Notes under the pieces: model-generated
The model's input: the letters and a program-made list of their open reading frames with translations, nothing else
What the model was told of the DNA's origin: nothing
The model's database searches: none
Origin: Sphingomonadales bacterium
Lineage (GTDB): Bacteria; Pseudomonadota; Alphaproteobacteria; Sphingomonadales; Sphingomonadaceae
NCBI GenBank assembly: GCA_027485735.1
Contig: JAIXQM010000194.1
Coordinates: 62,001-126,000 of the forward strand
Direction of reading: 5' to 3'
Length of the DNA stretch: 64,000 nucleotides
Program-made: the position numbers and the translations under genes
Shown here: positions 36,261-44,444 of the stretch, piece by piece
Layout of the letters: each line of letters opens with the position of its first letter
How positions within the stretch are numbered: position 1 is the stretch's first letter

Positions 36261-37248
36261 GCAGGTCGACTATCTCGCTGGCCTCCTCAGTGATGAAGGC
36301 GACGAGGCACCCTCCCCAGCACGCTCTCGCCGATCGCCGTTGCTTGAACGAGAATCAGCTCTTGCACGTGTGGCTTCAGGTGAAGTCCGTCAGGTTACCG
36401 AGCTTCGCATCGACCCAGCACGCTGTCGCATCTGGGCAGGCAATGGACGGGCTTACGAGCAACTGAACGCTGCGCGTTGCCAGGATCTTATTGACAGCCT
36501 GATCGCTGAAGGTGGGCAAAAAGTCCCCGCAATAGTGCGCCGGGTGAAGGACGATCCGGCGGTTGATTTTGAGGTGTTGGCCGGCACGCGTCGGCACTGG
36601 TCGGTAAGCTGGCTGCGAGCACACAGCTATCCGGACATGGTGTTTGTTGTCCAAGTCGTCGAAATTGACGATGAGGCAGCGTTCCGGCTCGCGGATTTGG
36701 AGAATCGCGCGCGTGCTGACATCTCTGATCTTGAGCGCGCGCGGAATTATCGTTGGGCGCTCGACGCCCATTATGGCGGCGTACAAGCAAGAATGGCTGA
36801 GCGCCTCAAGCTGTCGAAGGGGTGGCTTTCCAAGCTTCTGACAATGGCCCTGCTCCCCGACCCTGTCGTTGCTGCGTTCGCTGACCCCGCTAGCATTACA
36901 ATCCGCGGGGGTTACGAGCTCGCTGCGAAATGCGCCGACGAAAACATGAAGGCGCTGGTCCTGCGCGAGGCCTCGCGGATCACCACAGAGCAGCACCAGC
37001 GCGCCGAAGATGGCAACCCGCCGATCGAGCCAGGCGTCGTCGTTCGCCGGCTCCTAACCGCTGATGTCACACGTGTTGGGCCTCGCGGCGAGTCCGTGTT
37101 GGTTCTCGCTGCGAATGGCAAAGCCGCCATGACGCTTCAAGGCCGTCGCGGCAAGGTGATCACTTTGCGAGTGGACTTGGGCGCTGGTGTTGATCGTGCA
37201 GCCCTGATTGAAGGCCTGTGCACGGCGATCCAGGATCAATCGTCATGA
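36250..37248 (+). CDS. parB: ParB partition protein
   Basis: Centromere-binding protein, 332 aa. The ParB N-domain is visible (LRIDPARCRIWAGNGRAYEQL), with the nuclease-like/CTPase region VLAGTRRHWSVSWLRA and LADLENRARADISDLERARNY, and the helix-turn-helix MAERLKLSKGWLSKLLTMALLPDPVV. The start at ATG 36250 overlaps the parA stop, and its own stop overlaps the repA start (ATGA). The probable target is the pair of palindromes a few bases downstream, inside repA. Confidence 0.92.
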   Translation: MSRKQVDYLAGLLSDEGDEAPSPARSRRSPLLERESALARVASGEVRQVTELRIDPARCRIWAGNGRAYEQLNAARCQDLIDSLIAEGGQKVPAIVRRVKDDPAVDFEVLAGTRRHWSVSWLRAHSYPDMVFVVQVVEIDDEAAFRLADLENRARADISDLERARNYRWALDAHYGGVQARMAERLKLSKGWLSKLLTMALLPDPVVAAFADPASITIRGGYELAAKCADENMKALVLREASRITTEQHQRAEDGNPPIEPGVVVRRLLTADVTRVGPRGESVLVLAANGKAAMTLQGRRGKVITLRVDLGAGVDRAALIEGLCTAIQDQSS

Positions 37249-38471
37249 GTTTCCCCGGGGAAACATTTGGGTCGGCGGCACCAGGTTTCCCCGGGGAAAC
37301 ATCTACCTCGCACGACGGCGAAATCGAACAGCTTGATCTTTTTCTACCTTACCTGTCCGACCTTTCACTGCGCGACCAGCGAGAAACGATGGAACGCCCA
37401 TTCTTCAGCCTGGCCAAGTCAAAACGGGTGAAGGCAATCGAATATGGCTCGCCCGACGGTAAAGTCTGGGTCCATGTTTCAGCCAATCCGCTCTATGGAA
37501 TGGCGACAATCTGGGACGCAGATATCCTGATCTTTTTCGCGAGTGTCATCAGCGACATGCGCCGCCGCGGGATAAATGAAATTCCACAGACACTGCATTT
37601 CATGCCCTATGACCTGTTGAAGGTTATTGGCCGACAAACGACCGGTCGGGCGTATCAGCTTCTCACTCAGTCGCTTGATCGCCTTCAGTCGACCACGGTC
37701 AAGACAAACATTCGGGCGCCCAACAACCGCAGGGAAGCGACCTTCAGCTGGATTGATAGCTGGGAGCATCGCGTTGACCCCAAGACAGAGCGCGCGCGCG
37801 GAATGTCGGTGACACTCGCAAAATGGTTCCACGAAGGCCTCCTGATGGATGGCGGGGTGCTCGCGATTGACCGCGCATACTTTGATATTTCAGGTGGGCG
37901 CGAACGTTGGCTTTATCGCGTTGCCCGAAAACACGCCGGCGGGGCAGGGGAAAGTGGGTTTGCAATCAGCTTTCCCACCTTGTTCGAAAAGTCGGGCGCC
38001 GAGGGTCCATACCGCCGATTCAAGTTCGAGCTGCTTGCGATCGCCAAGAATGATCAACTGCCAGGCTTTACGCTCGTGGTTGAACAGGGGAAAGCGGAGC
38101 CTGTGCTTCGGATGCGTCGTCGTGGGACGGGCGCGGTGACGGCAGGAGCATCAGCCCCCAATGATGTCGGTCATCGTGACGTAAGGCCCGTACCCAAACT
38201 TTCCGTGCCTAAGCAATCTTCGCTATCGCCTCGTCGCCGAGAGCCTCAGGTTAGCTGTAACGAACAAGAAGCACCGGAAGCAAAGACGCTGGGTGACATT
38301 CTTGCCGGGATCGGCTCGCGATTTCCCGGGTGGGATCAGCAGCATCTCCGGGAAGAGTTTGATGCATGGATCGCTGCTGATCCGAGCCGGATGCCGCACG
38401 ACTATGCAAGAGCATTCGAAGGCTTTGTGAAACGCCACCACGAGCGAAACAAGCACCTGCTTCGCGGCTAG
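37245..38471 (+). CDS. repA: Plasmid replication initiator, RPA family
   Basis: Replication initiator of the RPA (RepA-like, Pfam PF10134 type) family, 408 aa. Typical segments are ERPFFSLAKSKRVKAIEYGS, WDADILIFFASVISDMRRRG and LHFMPYDLLKVIGRQTTGRAYQLL, then FSWIDSWEHRVD and FDISGGRERWLYRVARKHAG. The start overlaps the parB stop by 3 bases. The N-terminus repeats FPGET twice, which is simply the translation of two copies of a 16-base palindrome. Iterons lie downstream of the stop, with one inverted copy only 7 bases after it. Confidence 0.93.
   Translation: MSFPGETFGSAAPGFPGETSTSHDGEIEQLDLFLPYLSDLSLRDQRETMERPFFSLAKSKRVKAIEYGSPDGKVWVHVSANPLYGMATIWDADILIFFASVISDMRRRGINEIPQTLHFMPYDLLKVIGRQTTGRAYQLLTQSLDRLQSTTVKTNIRAPNNRREATFSWIDSWEHRVDPKTERARGMSVTLAKWFHEGLLMDGGVLAIDRAYFDISGGRERWLYRVARKHAGGAGESGFAISFPTLFEKSGAEGPYRRFKFELLAIAKNDQLPGFTLVVEQGKAEPVLRMRRRGTGAVTAGASAPNDVGHRDVRPVPKLSVPKQSSLSPRRREPQVSCNEQEAPEAKTLGDILAGIGSRFPGWDQQHLREEFDAWIAADPSRMPHDYARAFEGFVKRHHERNKHLLRG
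37249..37300. repeat. Two copies of GTTTCCCCGGGGAAAC: candidate parS centromere inside repA
   Basis: Perfect 16-base palindromes at 37249-37264 and 37285-37300, 36 bases apart, at the parB-repA junction. ParB sites (parS) in bacteria are commonly 16-base palindromes of the form TGTTTCACGTGAAACA; these share GTTTC and GAAAC outer arms. Their place right after parB supports a centromere role. They could instead be an operator for repA. No further copy was noticed in the window. Confidence 0.7.
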
Positions 38472-38477
38472 GCTCCG

Positions 38478-38494
38478 GTGTTCCCGAAGTGTCG
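38478..38494 (-). repeat. Inverted iteron copy after repA
   Basis: GTGTTCCCGAAGTGTCG, the reverse complement of the iteron with 15 of 17 matches. It stands alone, far from the main array, and may serve repA autoregulation or plasmid handcuffing. Confidence 0.7.
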
Positions 38495-38652
38495 AGACCC
38501 GCCGTTCTATCCCCTTCATTCGAATCGCTAGCGTTTCCGTCGCGGTGCCGGCATCGGTGATGGATCGGCAACTGCCCTCCAAAAACATGAGTCATTTCCA
38601 GTGCCTTGGCTAGATCCATGGACCTTGCTCACGGCTATCCACATTTATGAAG

Positions 38653-38757
38653 CGACACTTCGGGAACGGGTTTCGATACACCAGGAACGGTCTGCCGACA
38701 CATCAGGAACGCCCAGACCGACACTTCGGGAACGGAAACCCGACACTTCGAGAACGC
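38653..38757 (+). repeat. Array of five 17-base iterons
   Basis: Consensus CGACACTTCGGGAACGG. Copies start at 38653, 38674, 38696, 38719 and 38741, spaced 21-23 bases, that is two helical turns, so all face one side of the DNA. Copies 1 and 4 are identical; copy 2 (CGATACACCAGGAACGG) and copy 3 (CGACACATCAGGAACGC) differ in the centre; copy 5 has one change plus a final C. Confidence 0.88.
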
Positions 38758-38899
38758 CAACTAGAAAATTGAGTATGTGATTCAATTCCCTATGCCAAGT
38801 CGACTGCCTCTTAACTCAATAACTCAAGGAATAAACATCTAACCGCCATGATGTTTCTCTTCGAGAATCTGAATGAGGTAGAAGGGATTGGCTATTGGC

Positions 38900-40030
38900 T
38901 TACAACGAAACTCTCCGTCGCAACCGGGCAACAGCCCCCGACCGAGCCGCCAGCGCCTCGGCATAGCGGGTAGGCATCGCAGGCGAGCTCCAGTCCGCGG
39001 CCTGACAGATTGCCGCCAAGCCTTCGCCCGCTGCGGTGAGGTCCTGCGCAAAGCCTACTCGCAAACTGTGTCCCGATAGCCCCCGGCACTGATCGTCAAT
39101 CGCAGCGTCGTCGAGTTCGGGTTGCAGCAATTTGAGGCCGCGCCGCGCAATCCGCAGCAGCACGTCGCGGATACCATCGTCCGACAGCCTGCTACCGACC
39201 CGCCCGAACCGGTCAACCGACGCTAACAGCGGCGCATCCGGGGGCAGGGGGCTGCCCGCTGCTGTTTCCCTGATTGCGAGCCAGGCGGCGATCGCCGTCA
39301 TGGCATCAGGGCTCAGATACTTGACGCGGCCCTCGCCCGACTGGTCGGTCTTGGAGCGGCGGATCAGCATCGTCCCCGAACCGTCGCCGGCCGCAGTGAC
39401 ATCGCCGATGTTCATTGCGGCGTATTCCGAACGACGCCGGCCGAGGTCGGTCCCGAGTAGCAGCAGCACGGCGTCACGAGCGCCTGCGGCTGTCGTGGTG
39501 TCGAGTGTGGTGAGCAGTGCCATCACCGAGAGCGGCAGCGGCTCGTCTCCTATAATGTCTCCCACCTCGCCCTTCAGCCGAAGCGGCAGTGCCTGGCGAC
39601 GGCGACTGCGGCCACCCAGACCTTCCTCTCGACGTATTCCCTTCATCTCGCCGGTGACAACGCGGTCGCGGGTCGGGGAGGGGAGGCCGGCAAGGTCGTG
39701 GAGGATGGAAATGCTCGCCAAATGCCTGGCAATCGACGATGCCTTAAGCCCGGCACGCGCCTGCGTCCGTGCAAAATCCCGCACATCGATGGCGCCGGCG
39801 GGGATCATCGGTTGTCCACGCCCGCGACGGAACGCGCCCCAGGCGCGCATGTCAGCAGCAAATGCGCGTTTCGTGTTGGCAGCGGCGCCATACCACCAGG
39901 CTTCGAAGCGGTCGTAGGTGGTTGGGCCAATGGCGGGACCGTCGCCGGCAAGCAGGTCGATCAGCGCCTGGCGGTCAGTTGAAGGGGCGTCGAGGACACG
40001 CGTGCCGGAACGGGGCAGGGGACTCGTCAT
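38900..40030 (-). CDS. Tyrosine recombinase (plasmid resolvase type)
   Basis: A 376-aa site-specific recombinase. The core-binding domain is near residues 50-120 (RFEAWWYGAAANTKRAFAAD). The catalytic part has Arg in DLGRRRSEYAAMN, HxxR in GHSLRVGFAQDL and the nucleophile Tyr in AMPTRYAEAL; the usual second His is Trp in QAADWSSP, as in several plasmid recombinases. Its place beside the origin suggests that it resolves plasmid multimers. It runs towards the iteron array. A XerC/D-like dyad lies upstream at 40209-40226. Confidence 0.85.
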   Translation of the reverse strand: MTSPLPRSGTRVLDAPSTDRQALIDLLAGDGPAIGPTTYDRFEAWWYGAAANTKRAFAADMRAWGAFRRGRGQPMIPAGAIDVRDFARTQARAGLKASSIARHLASISILHDLAGLPSPTRDRVVTGEMKGIRREEGLGGRSRRRQALPLRLKGEVGDIIGDEPLPLSVMALLTTLDTTTAAGARDAVLLLLGTDLGRRRSEYAAMNIGDVTAAGDGSGTMLIRRSKTDQSGEGRVKYLSPDAMTAIAAWLAIRETAAGSPLPPDAPLLASVDRFGRVGSRLSDDGIRDVLLRIARRGLKLLQPELDDAAIDDQCRGLSGHSLRVGFAQDLTAAGEGLAAICQAADWSSPAMPTRYAEALAARSGAVARLRRRVSL

Positions 40031-40208
40031 TGCCCAAATCGAGCCGTTGAGCGCTCAGCGCGGCCCGCAGGCACCTTCGAAGGGGCCGGGAGCAGCAATG
40101 TGCCGTAAACTCTCGCTTCCGCGCTGTACGGCCATCCTGACGGGCTCGATTTCAGAATTCTGGTCACGAACACGACCTTACCGGTGCTTCTCGGGCGTTT
40201 CAAGCTTC

Positions 40209-40226
40209 TGATAACTGCAATTATCA
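40209..40226. promoter_or_regulatory. TGATAA-N6-TTATCA dyad, possible recombination site or operator
   Basis: Perfect 6-base arms with a 6-base centre (CTGCAA), in the ~300-base gap between the recombinase and the DUF1612-type gene. The 6-base central region recalls tyrosine-recombinase core sites, but the arms are short and chance or a repressor site is possible. Nothing else in this gap (40031-40333) looks like a gene. Confidence 0.35.
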
Positions 40227-40333
40227 CGAGTGTAAAATTCGCCGGCCTTAGGACAGCTTTTGAGCGAAAAACGCAGCTTTGTAAGATCGTCGTTTTTGCT
40301 TGCGTCAAATACACTTTCGCGCAATCTACTGCG

Positions 40334-41428
40334 ATGGATGTCAGCGGATCGCTCTATGGTTTTGGCGAGCGCGGCGAGGAGCGGCAGATGGCTTTTGCTG
40401 CGCTGGCACAGGCTGTGGCGGCCATTTCGCGGCTCGATGCCGAAATTTCGCATCACCCGCTCCGATCGGCGTGGCTGCGCGTCGAACGCGAGATCGCGCT
40501 TGCCGCCGCAGCCCGCGAGACCGGGTTCGAGGCCGACGCCCAAAGCATCCTTGCCGCCCGCCTCGGCGCGCTCAACTTGCCGCGTGGTCATGTCCAGCTT
40601 GGAGACCTCGACGATCGCGCCCGGCGCTGGGCGCCGATCGGCCAGCGCAAGGGCCCGGCGGAATTGCGGGCGCTGGTGGCGAAGTTGGCGCCGGTGCGGG
40701 GCGATCGCGACCTGGTCGGGCTTTCCGAGAGAGTGGCGCGGGCGCTCGGGGATTGCTCGCAGTCGTCGTGGGAATTCGATGAGTATCCCGACACCAGCGT
40801 CCGGGTACTGCGAAACGTGCCCGCAGAGCCGGGAGCAGTCGATGCCGGCGACCTGGCGCTGGCGTTGCCGTTCGCTTTGCGGCGCATCGGGGTGACAACG
40901 ACCGTGCTCCCGGTGCTGGTCGGACGGCCGCGGGTGTTTGCGCAGGAAGAGGTGATGCCCCTTTTAGCGCTGACCCGTTGGGCGGAGACGCTCGAGCGCC
41001 AGGCAGGGGAGGGGGCTTCGCGACTGCGCGAGCTGCACCTTTACGCCTGGCAGGTCGAGCGGCGGCTTGCCGATGTGCGGCGGCCAGCGGCGTTGCGGCG
41101 CCTGGTGGCAGTGGCGCTGGGTTCGTGGTCGGTGTGGGCCGCAAAGCTGGCGCGCGATACACGCGTCGACATCTCGAGCGCATGGCGGACTTTGGAGCAG
41201 GCAGCGGACCTGGGGCTGGTGGCGGCGGTGCCGGGACAGAAGCGATCGCGCGGTGATGGCACGCTCTACGCCGCATCGCCCTTGCTACGCATGGCAGGGC
41301 TGATGTCGGTACGGCGCGGTCGGCCGGCGAAGACGGTGTTTGGTGGGGACGTTGGGGCCGGGCTGGGGGACGCCATTGCAGAACTTGATGCCGCGATGGC
41401 TGCAGCAGATAGAATGCTGACAGTCTGA
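40334..41428 (+). CDS. DUF1612/RHE_PE00001-type plasmid protein
   Basis: A 364-aa protein of the DUF1612 group found on plasmids of rhizobia and other Alphaproteobacteria. The N-terminal domain has ALAQAVAAISRLDAEISHHP and LRSAWLRVEREIALAAAA. The C-terminal part contains a helix-turn-helix-like segment (KLARDTRVDISSAWRTLEQAADLGLVAA) and ends ELDAAMAAADRMLTV. The ATG at 40334 is preferred; the in-frame extension upstream looks non-coding. Function is not known; DNA binding is likely. A paralogue lies at 42678-43892 with the same ending. Confidence 0.75.
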   Translation: MDVSGSLYGFGERGEERQMAFAALAQAVAAISRLDAEISHHPLRSAWLRVEREIALAAAARETGFEADAQSILAARLGALNLPRGHVQLGDLDDRARRWAPIGQRKGPAELRALVAKLAPVRGDRDLVGLSERVARALGDCSQSSWEFDEYPDTSVRVLRNVPAEPGAVDAGDLALALPFALRRIGVTTTVLPVLVGRPRVFAQEEVMPLLALTRWAETLERQAGEGASRLRELHLYAWQVERRLADVRRPAALRRLVAVALGSWSVWAAKLARDTRVDISSAWRTLEQAADLGLVAAVPGQKRSRGDGTLYAASPLLRMAGLMSVRRGRPAKTVFGGDVGAGLGDAIAELDAAMAAADRMLTV

Positions 41429-41499
41429 TCTTCCCACAGGGGTGTTCACAAGAATTCAGGCTGTTCGATCGACCCGAGTTAGCGGCGATGGCGTGGAGG

Positions 41500-42342
41500 C
41501 TATCGTTCAGCGCTGCCTTTGCCTAGCGCCGGCAGCCGCTGCAGCCCGGCGGTGTCTGCCTGGTCAAAGCGGTTGAGCATTTCGATGAGCGGTACGGGCG
41601 TCATGTCGCGGTGCATCGTGATCAGCTTCTGCACCAGCCCGATGCGCTTCTCGAGATTGTCGAGCTTGCGTCCTTCGACTTCGGCCGCGACCTTCTCGGC
41701 TTCTTGAAGAATGAGACGAGTCTCTGCTTCGAGCTTGAGGTTCTCCAGCCCCTTGCCGCGTAGCTGTTCGCGAAGGTGCTCGAGCGCTCGCGCGGTCATA
41801 TCCTGCGCGGTGCCGCCCAGGGTGTCGCCGGTTCGCATGTCGATGACGGTGTCGAGCAAACTGTTGAGGGCAGCCATCAGACGTTTGCCCAGGGCCCGGC
41901 TCTGCTCCAACGCTTCGGGCTCTGCATGATAGCGCGACGGGTCTTCAACCGCCACAGCACGGGCGCCTGCTGCGACCTGCTTGTGGACCATCAGGAACGT
42001 GTCGACGATGAGATCCGAGGCGCGAATTGCTTCGGGCGTGTTCACGAAGGTCGTCACCCGCGTCACGCCGCGCTCGGTATAGGCCCACGGCAGATAGGTG
42101 CGTCCGCCTCGACCGGGCTTTGAGGTCGCGGGTTGCGACCTCAAAGCGTCGAACTCTGCACGCGTCAATTGAAAGCGGTGACGGTCGTCGACGAGATCGC
42201 TGTTGCGCTTGATCGTTTCGTTAAACCGCTTGGTTTCCAGTCCAAGTGCGGCAGCTAGGTCGGCATCGAGCATCACAGGGATGCCGCGCACGCGATAAAT
42301 TGAAGGGGTGAGGCTCGTCGCCTGAAGATCGTCGCTCATCAT
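41500..42342 (-). CDS. ORF6N-domain DNA-binding protein
   Basis: A 280-aa protein. Residues ~10-115 form an ORF6N domain, a DNA-binding domain of phage and plasmid regulators: YRVRGIPVMLDADLAAALGLETKRFNETIKRN and YLPWAYTERGVTRVTTFVNTPEA. The rest is mainly helical with a probable coiled coil (LRGKGLENLKLEAETRLILQ and onward). Tandem ATGs at 42342 and 42339. An inverted repeat lies 8 bases upstream and a near copy lies inside the coding sequence, which points to autoregulation. It sits between two DUF1612 paralogues. Confidence 0.83.
   Translation of the reverse strand: MMSDDLQATSLTPSIYRVRGIPVMLDADLAAALGLETKRFNETIKRNSDLVDDRHRFQLTRAEFDALRSQPATSKPGRGGRTYLPWAYTERGVTRVTTFVNTPEAIRASDLIVDTFLMVHKQVAAGARAVAVEDPSRYHAEPEALEQSRALGKRLMAALNSLLDTVIDMRTGDTLGGTAQDMTARALEHLREQLRGKGLENLKLEAETRLILQEAEKVAAEVEGRKLDNLEKRIGLVQKLITMHRDMTPVPLIEMLNRFDQADTAGLQRLPALGKGSAER
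42118..42146. repeat. Palindrome within the ORF6N gene (copy of its upstream operator)
   Basis: CTTTGAGGTCGC-GGGTT-GCGACCTCAAAG: 12-base perfect arms with a 5-base centre, inside the ORF6N coding sequence about 200 bases after its start. It shares TTTGAGGTCGC-N5 with the palindrome just upstream of the gene. Confidence 0.65.
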
Positions 42343-42349
42343 GCTGCCT

Positions 42350-42374
42350 TTGAGGTCGCAAATTGTGACCTCAA
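42350..42374. promoter_or_regulatory. Operator candidate upstream of the ORF6N gene
   Basis: TTGAGGTCGC-AAATT-GTGACCTCAA: 10-base arms with one mismatch and a 5-base centre, ending 8 bases before the ORF6N start codon. A binding protein here would block translation start or the promoter. The matching copy inside the gene suggests two cooperative sites. Confidence 0.65.
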
Positions 42375-42677
42375 TCGCATGGGAGACGCTCGAGGGGAAA
42401 TGGCAGTGAACACGGTGACCATTGTGACGGCAACCGGCCTGCCGGCTATGTCGGCTGTAGCTTCATCAGACCCGACCGATCACGGGGGGTGAAGCGTCTC
42501 GGCCTATCCGGCGGCGCTTCACTGTGCAGTCAGATCGGCTACGTTTTAGGCCGACGTGCCGGTGATAGGTGGCCATAATGTTTAGTATGGGTAGTGCCTA
42601 AAAAGTCCATGCAGCGACTGTCTAGTGAAATGCACTTAGCTATGTTATGAAAAATGGAGCGCGGCAAGGAGGCAGCT

Positions 42678-43892
42678 ATGGGACTGAATTTGTTCGACAG
42701 TTCTGAAATCGATCCCGCCAAACTCGCCGCCGCCAGTGCCCGCTGCTACCTCGCACTCGGCCGCCTCGACGGCGCCATCGCGTACGCCGCGCCCAATGTG
42801 GTCGAGCTGTTCGCGCTGATGCTGGTGCGACGGACGCTGGCGCGATCGCTTGCCGCCGCCGGCTATCTGTTCACCGACGCGATGTTTGAGGCGTGGATTG
42901 CGCGCGCCGGTGGGCCACCGCAGGGTGGTCCTGGAACCGCAGCGCCGGCACCAGCGATCGCCGCGGCCGTTCTGTCAGAGCTGCGCGCTTCGAAATGGCC
43001 CGCGCTTGCTGAGGCAGCCGACCTGGTCTCGCGCGCCGCGTCACATCTTGGTCGCGGTCAGCGAGGTCGTGCTGTTGATGATGCCGATCCGGAGAGCGGC
43101 GAGGCGCGGGGGGAAGGGCAGGGGGCGTGGCATTGCGACGGATTGGGAGGGGTCATCCCGGCGGCGCGGGCGGTTCTGTTCGATGGCGATTCGACCAAAT
43201 CCGAGCACGTTGATGCGCCACTTTCGCTGCTGGCGCAGCGGCTTGCCAAAGTGCCGGCCCTGTTCGCGCCGGTCGAGCGCGGCGCCGCCGTCATCGAAAC
43301 CGACGCCGGGCCCGTCGCCGTGCCGCTGGCGATGCAGCAGTCGCAAGGCTGGGCGCTGGGGCTCGTCGTCGGCGAGATGTTCGTCAACCTTGGCGTAATG
43401 CGCCGGCCGGTGCCGTTTGCGGGGGTGATTGCGCCTCAGGTTCTGCGAGGGGATTGCGAGCCCGAGGTTCGGTTGTTGCGGCTTGCCACCGACATCGGCC
43501 AAGGAGCCCATGAGATGCTCGAGGACCTGGAGACGGCGCGGCGCCTGGTGAGCCGAGCTGAAGCCGCGTTGCTCGACGCACGCAGCACCTCGCGCGCGCC
43601 TGCGGTGTTTGCGCTGATTGCGGGGCTGGGGCTGGCCACGCGGGGGGAGGTTTGCGACGGGTTCAAGATGACGGCTGCAGGTGCCGATGGCGTGTTGGCG
43701 AAGTTGCTGGCGGCGGGGTTGATCGCGCGCCGGCCGGGCAGGGCAGGGGGGTTTTGTGTGGCTGCGGTCGCCGGCGATACGCTTGGCGGCAGCTTCAGTC
43801 AGGTAACCGACGCTCGGGTTGCAAGCGGTGTTGACGAGCTGGACGCCGCAATGGCTGACGTTGATCGTTTGCTCGCAAGACCCGCAACATGA
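42678..43892 (+). CDS. DUF1612/RHE_PE00001-type plasmid protein
   Basis: A 404-aa paralogue of the protein at 40334-41428. The ATG at 42678 follows AAGGAGG at 42666-42672, an excellent ribosome-binding site. Visible parts: YLALGRLDGAIAYAAPNVVE, LMLVRRTLARSLAAAGYLF, a Gly/Glu-rich linker near residue 135-150, and a C-terminal winged-helix-like stretch (RAPAVFALIAGLGLATRGEVCDG). It ends GVDELDAAMADVDRLLA, like its paralogue. The role is not known. Confidence 0.75.
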   Translation: MGLNLFDSSEIDPAKLAAASARCYLALGRLDGAIAYAAPNVVELFALMLVRRTLARSLAAAGYLFTDAMFEAWIARAGGPPQGGPGTAAPAPAIAAAVLSELRASKWPALAEAADLVSRAASHLGRGQRGRAVDDADPESGEARGEGQGAWHCDGLGGVIPAARAVLFDGDSTKSEHVDAPLSLLAQRLAKVPALFAPVERGAAVIETDAGPVAVPLAMQQSQGWALGLVVGEMFVNLGVMRRPVPFAGVIAPQVLRGDCEPEVRLLRLATDIGQGAHEMLEDLETARRLVSRAEAALLDARSTSRAPAVFALIAGLGLATRGEVCDGFKMTAAGADGVLAKLLAAGLIARRPGRAGGFCVAAVAGDTLGGSFSQVTDARVASGVDELDAAMADVDRLLARPAT

Positions 43893-44444
43893 TTGTGCAT
43901 CACATTCGTCACACGTTCAAGTGTCGCTCCTTTGCGGCATCATCGGTCGCCGGAATTTTCTCTGAAGAAAACCTGACGCCTGATTTTCAAAAGCGGCCGT
44001 TCAGCGGAGCGCAGAGATATGGCCGGGATTGGACCGTTCGCGGTCAGGGGGCTTTGAATTGAAATGCGTTTTAAGCTGCCATCCTTCAGCATGCTGCGGA
44101 TCAATGTCGATTTTGCGGAGCAGGAGGCCGCCAAAAATTGTTGAATTCAAAAGAGGAATTCTTAGCCGTAAGCTTTGGTCATAAGTATGGTGTTAAATCC
44201 AGCCCAACGAAGTGCCGGAGAGATCAGCGCGGCCATAATTGAGCGGCGTGGAGTAGGACATGCAAACATTCGTGACGTTTATCGTTGACCCGGGCTTCTA
44301 CTCTGCTGGACAGTGGGAAGCAGTTCGCGGATGTTGGTTCCATGTTTGGCGATCTCTCATCAGCGGTTTTTAAGGGTCGTCCGTGGTTGCAGTAGCAGCA
44401 CCCATCCGATTGCATCAGCACGTGCAAATGCCGGAATGTCATAA
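43893..44444. other. Non-coding stretch before the defence island
   Basis: About 550 bases with no gene I can support. It is more AT-rich than its surroundings from 44080 to 44200. It marks the border between the plasmid backbone and the 44-64 kb defence island. Only short open frames occur, on both strands, with no start signals. Confidence 0.5.

Larger units (their letters stand above)
38472..38840. other. Iteron-type replication origin (oriV)
   Basis: Downstream of repA: a DnaA-box-like CTATCCACA (38635-38643, one mismatch to TTATCCACA), five direct iterons (38653-38757), then an AT-rich stretch (38758-38840) suited to melting. An inverted iteron copy lies at 38478-38494. This is the standard layout for an iteron plasmid with its Rep gene next to the origin. 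Confidence 0.85.

Noticed and set aside
37249-37300. Transcription terminators at the start of repA
   Set aside because: The palindromes have no loop and no T-run, are identical and lie in coding sequence; a protein-binding site is more likely.
38653-38757. Possible CRISPR array (regular short repeats)
   Set aside because: Repeats are 17 bases with only 4-6 bases between them, imperfect, next to a rep gene and a DnaA box. This is an iteron array, and no cas genes exist.
43940-44134. Short minus-strand open frame in the gap before the SIR2 gene
   Set aside because: 64 codons with no motif or ribosome-binding site; a decayed gene fragment cannot be excluded, but I cannot support one.
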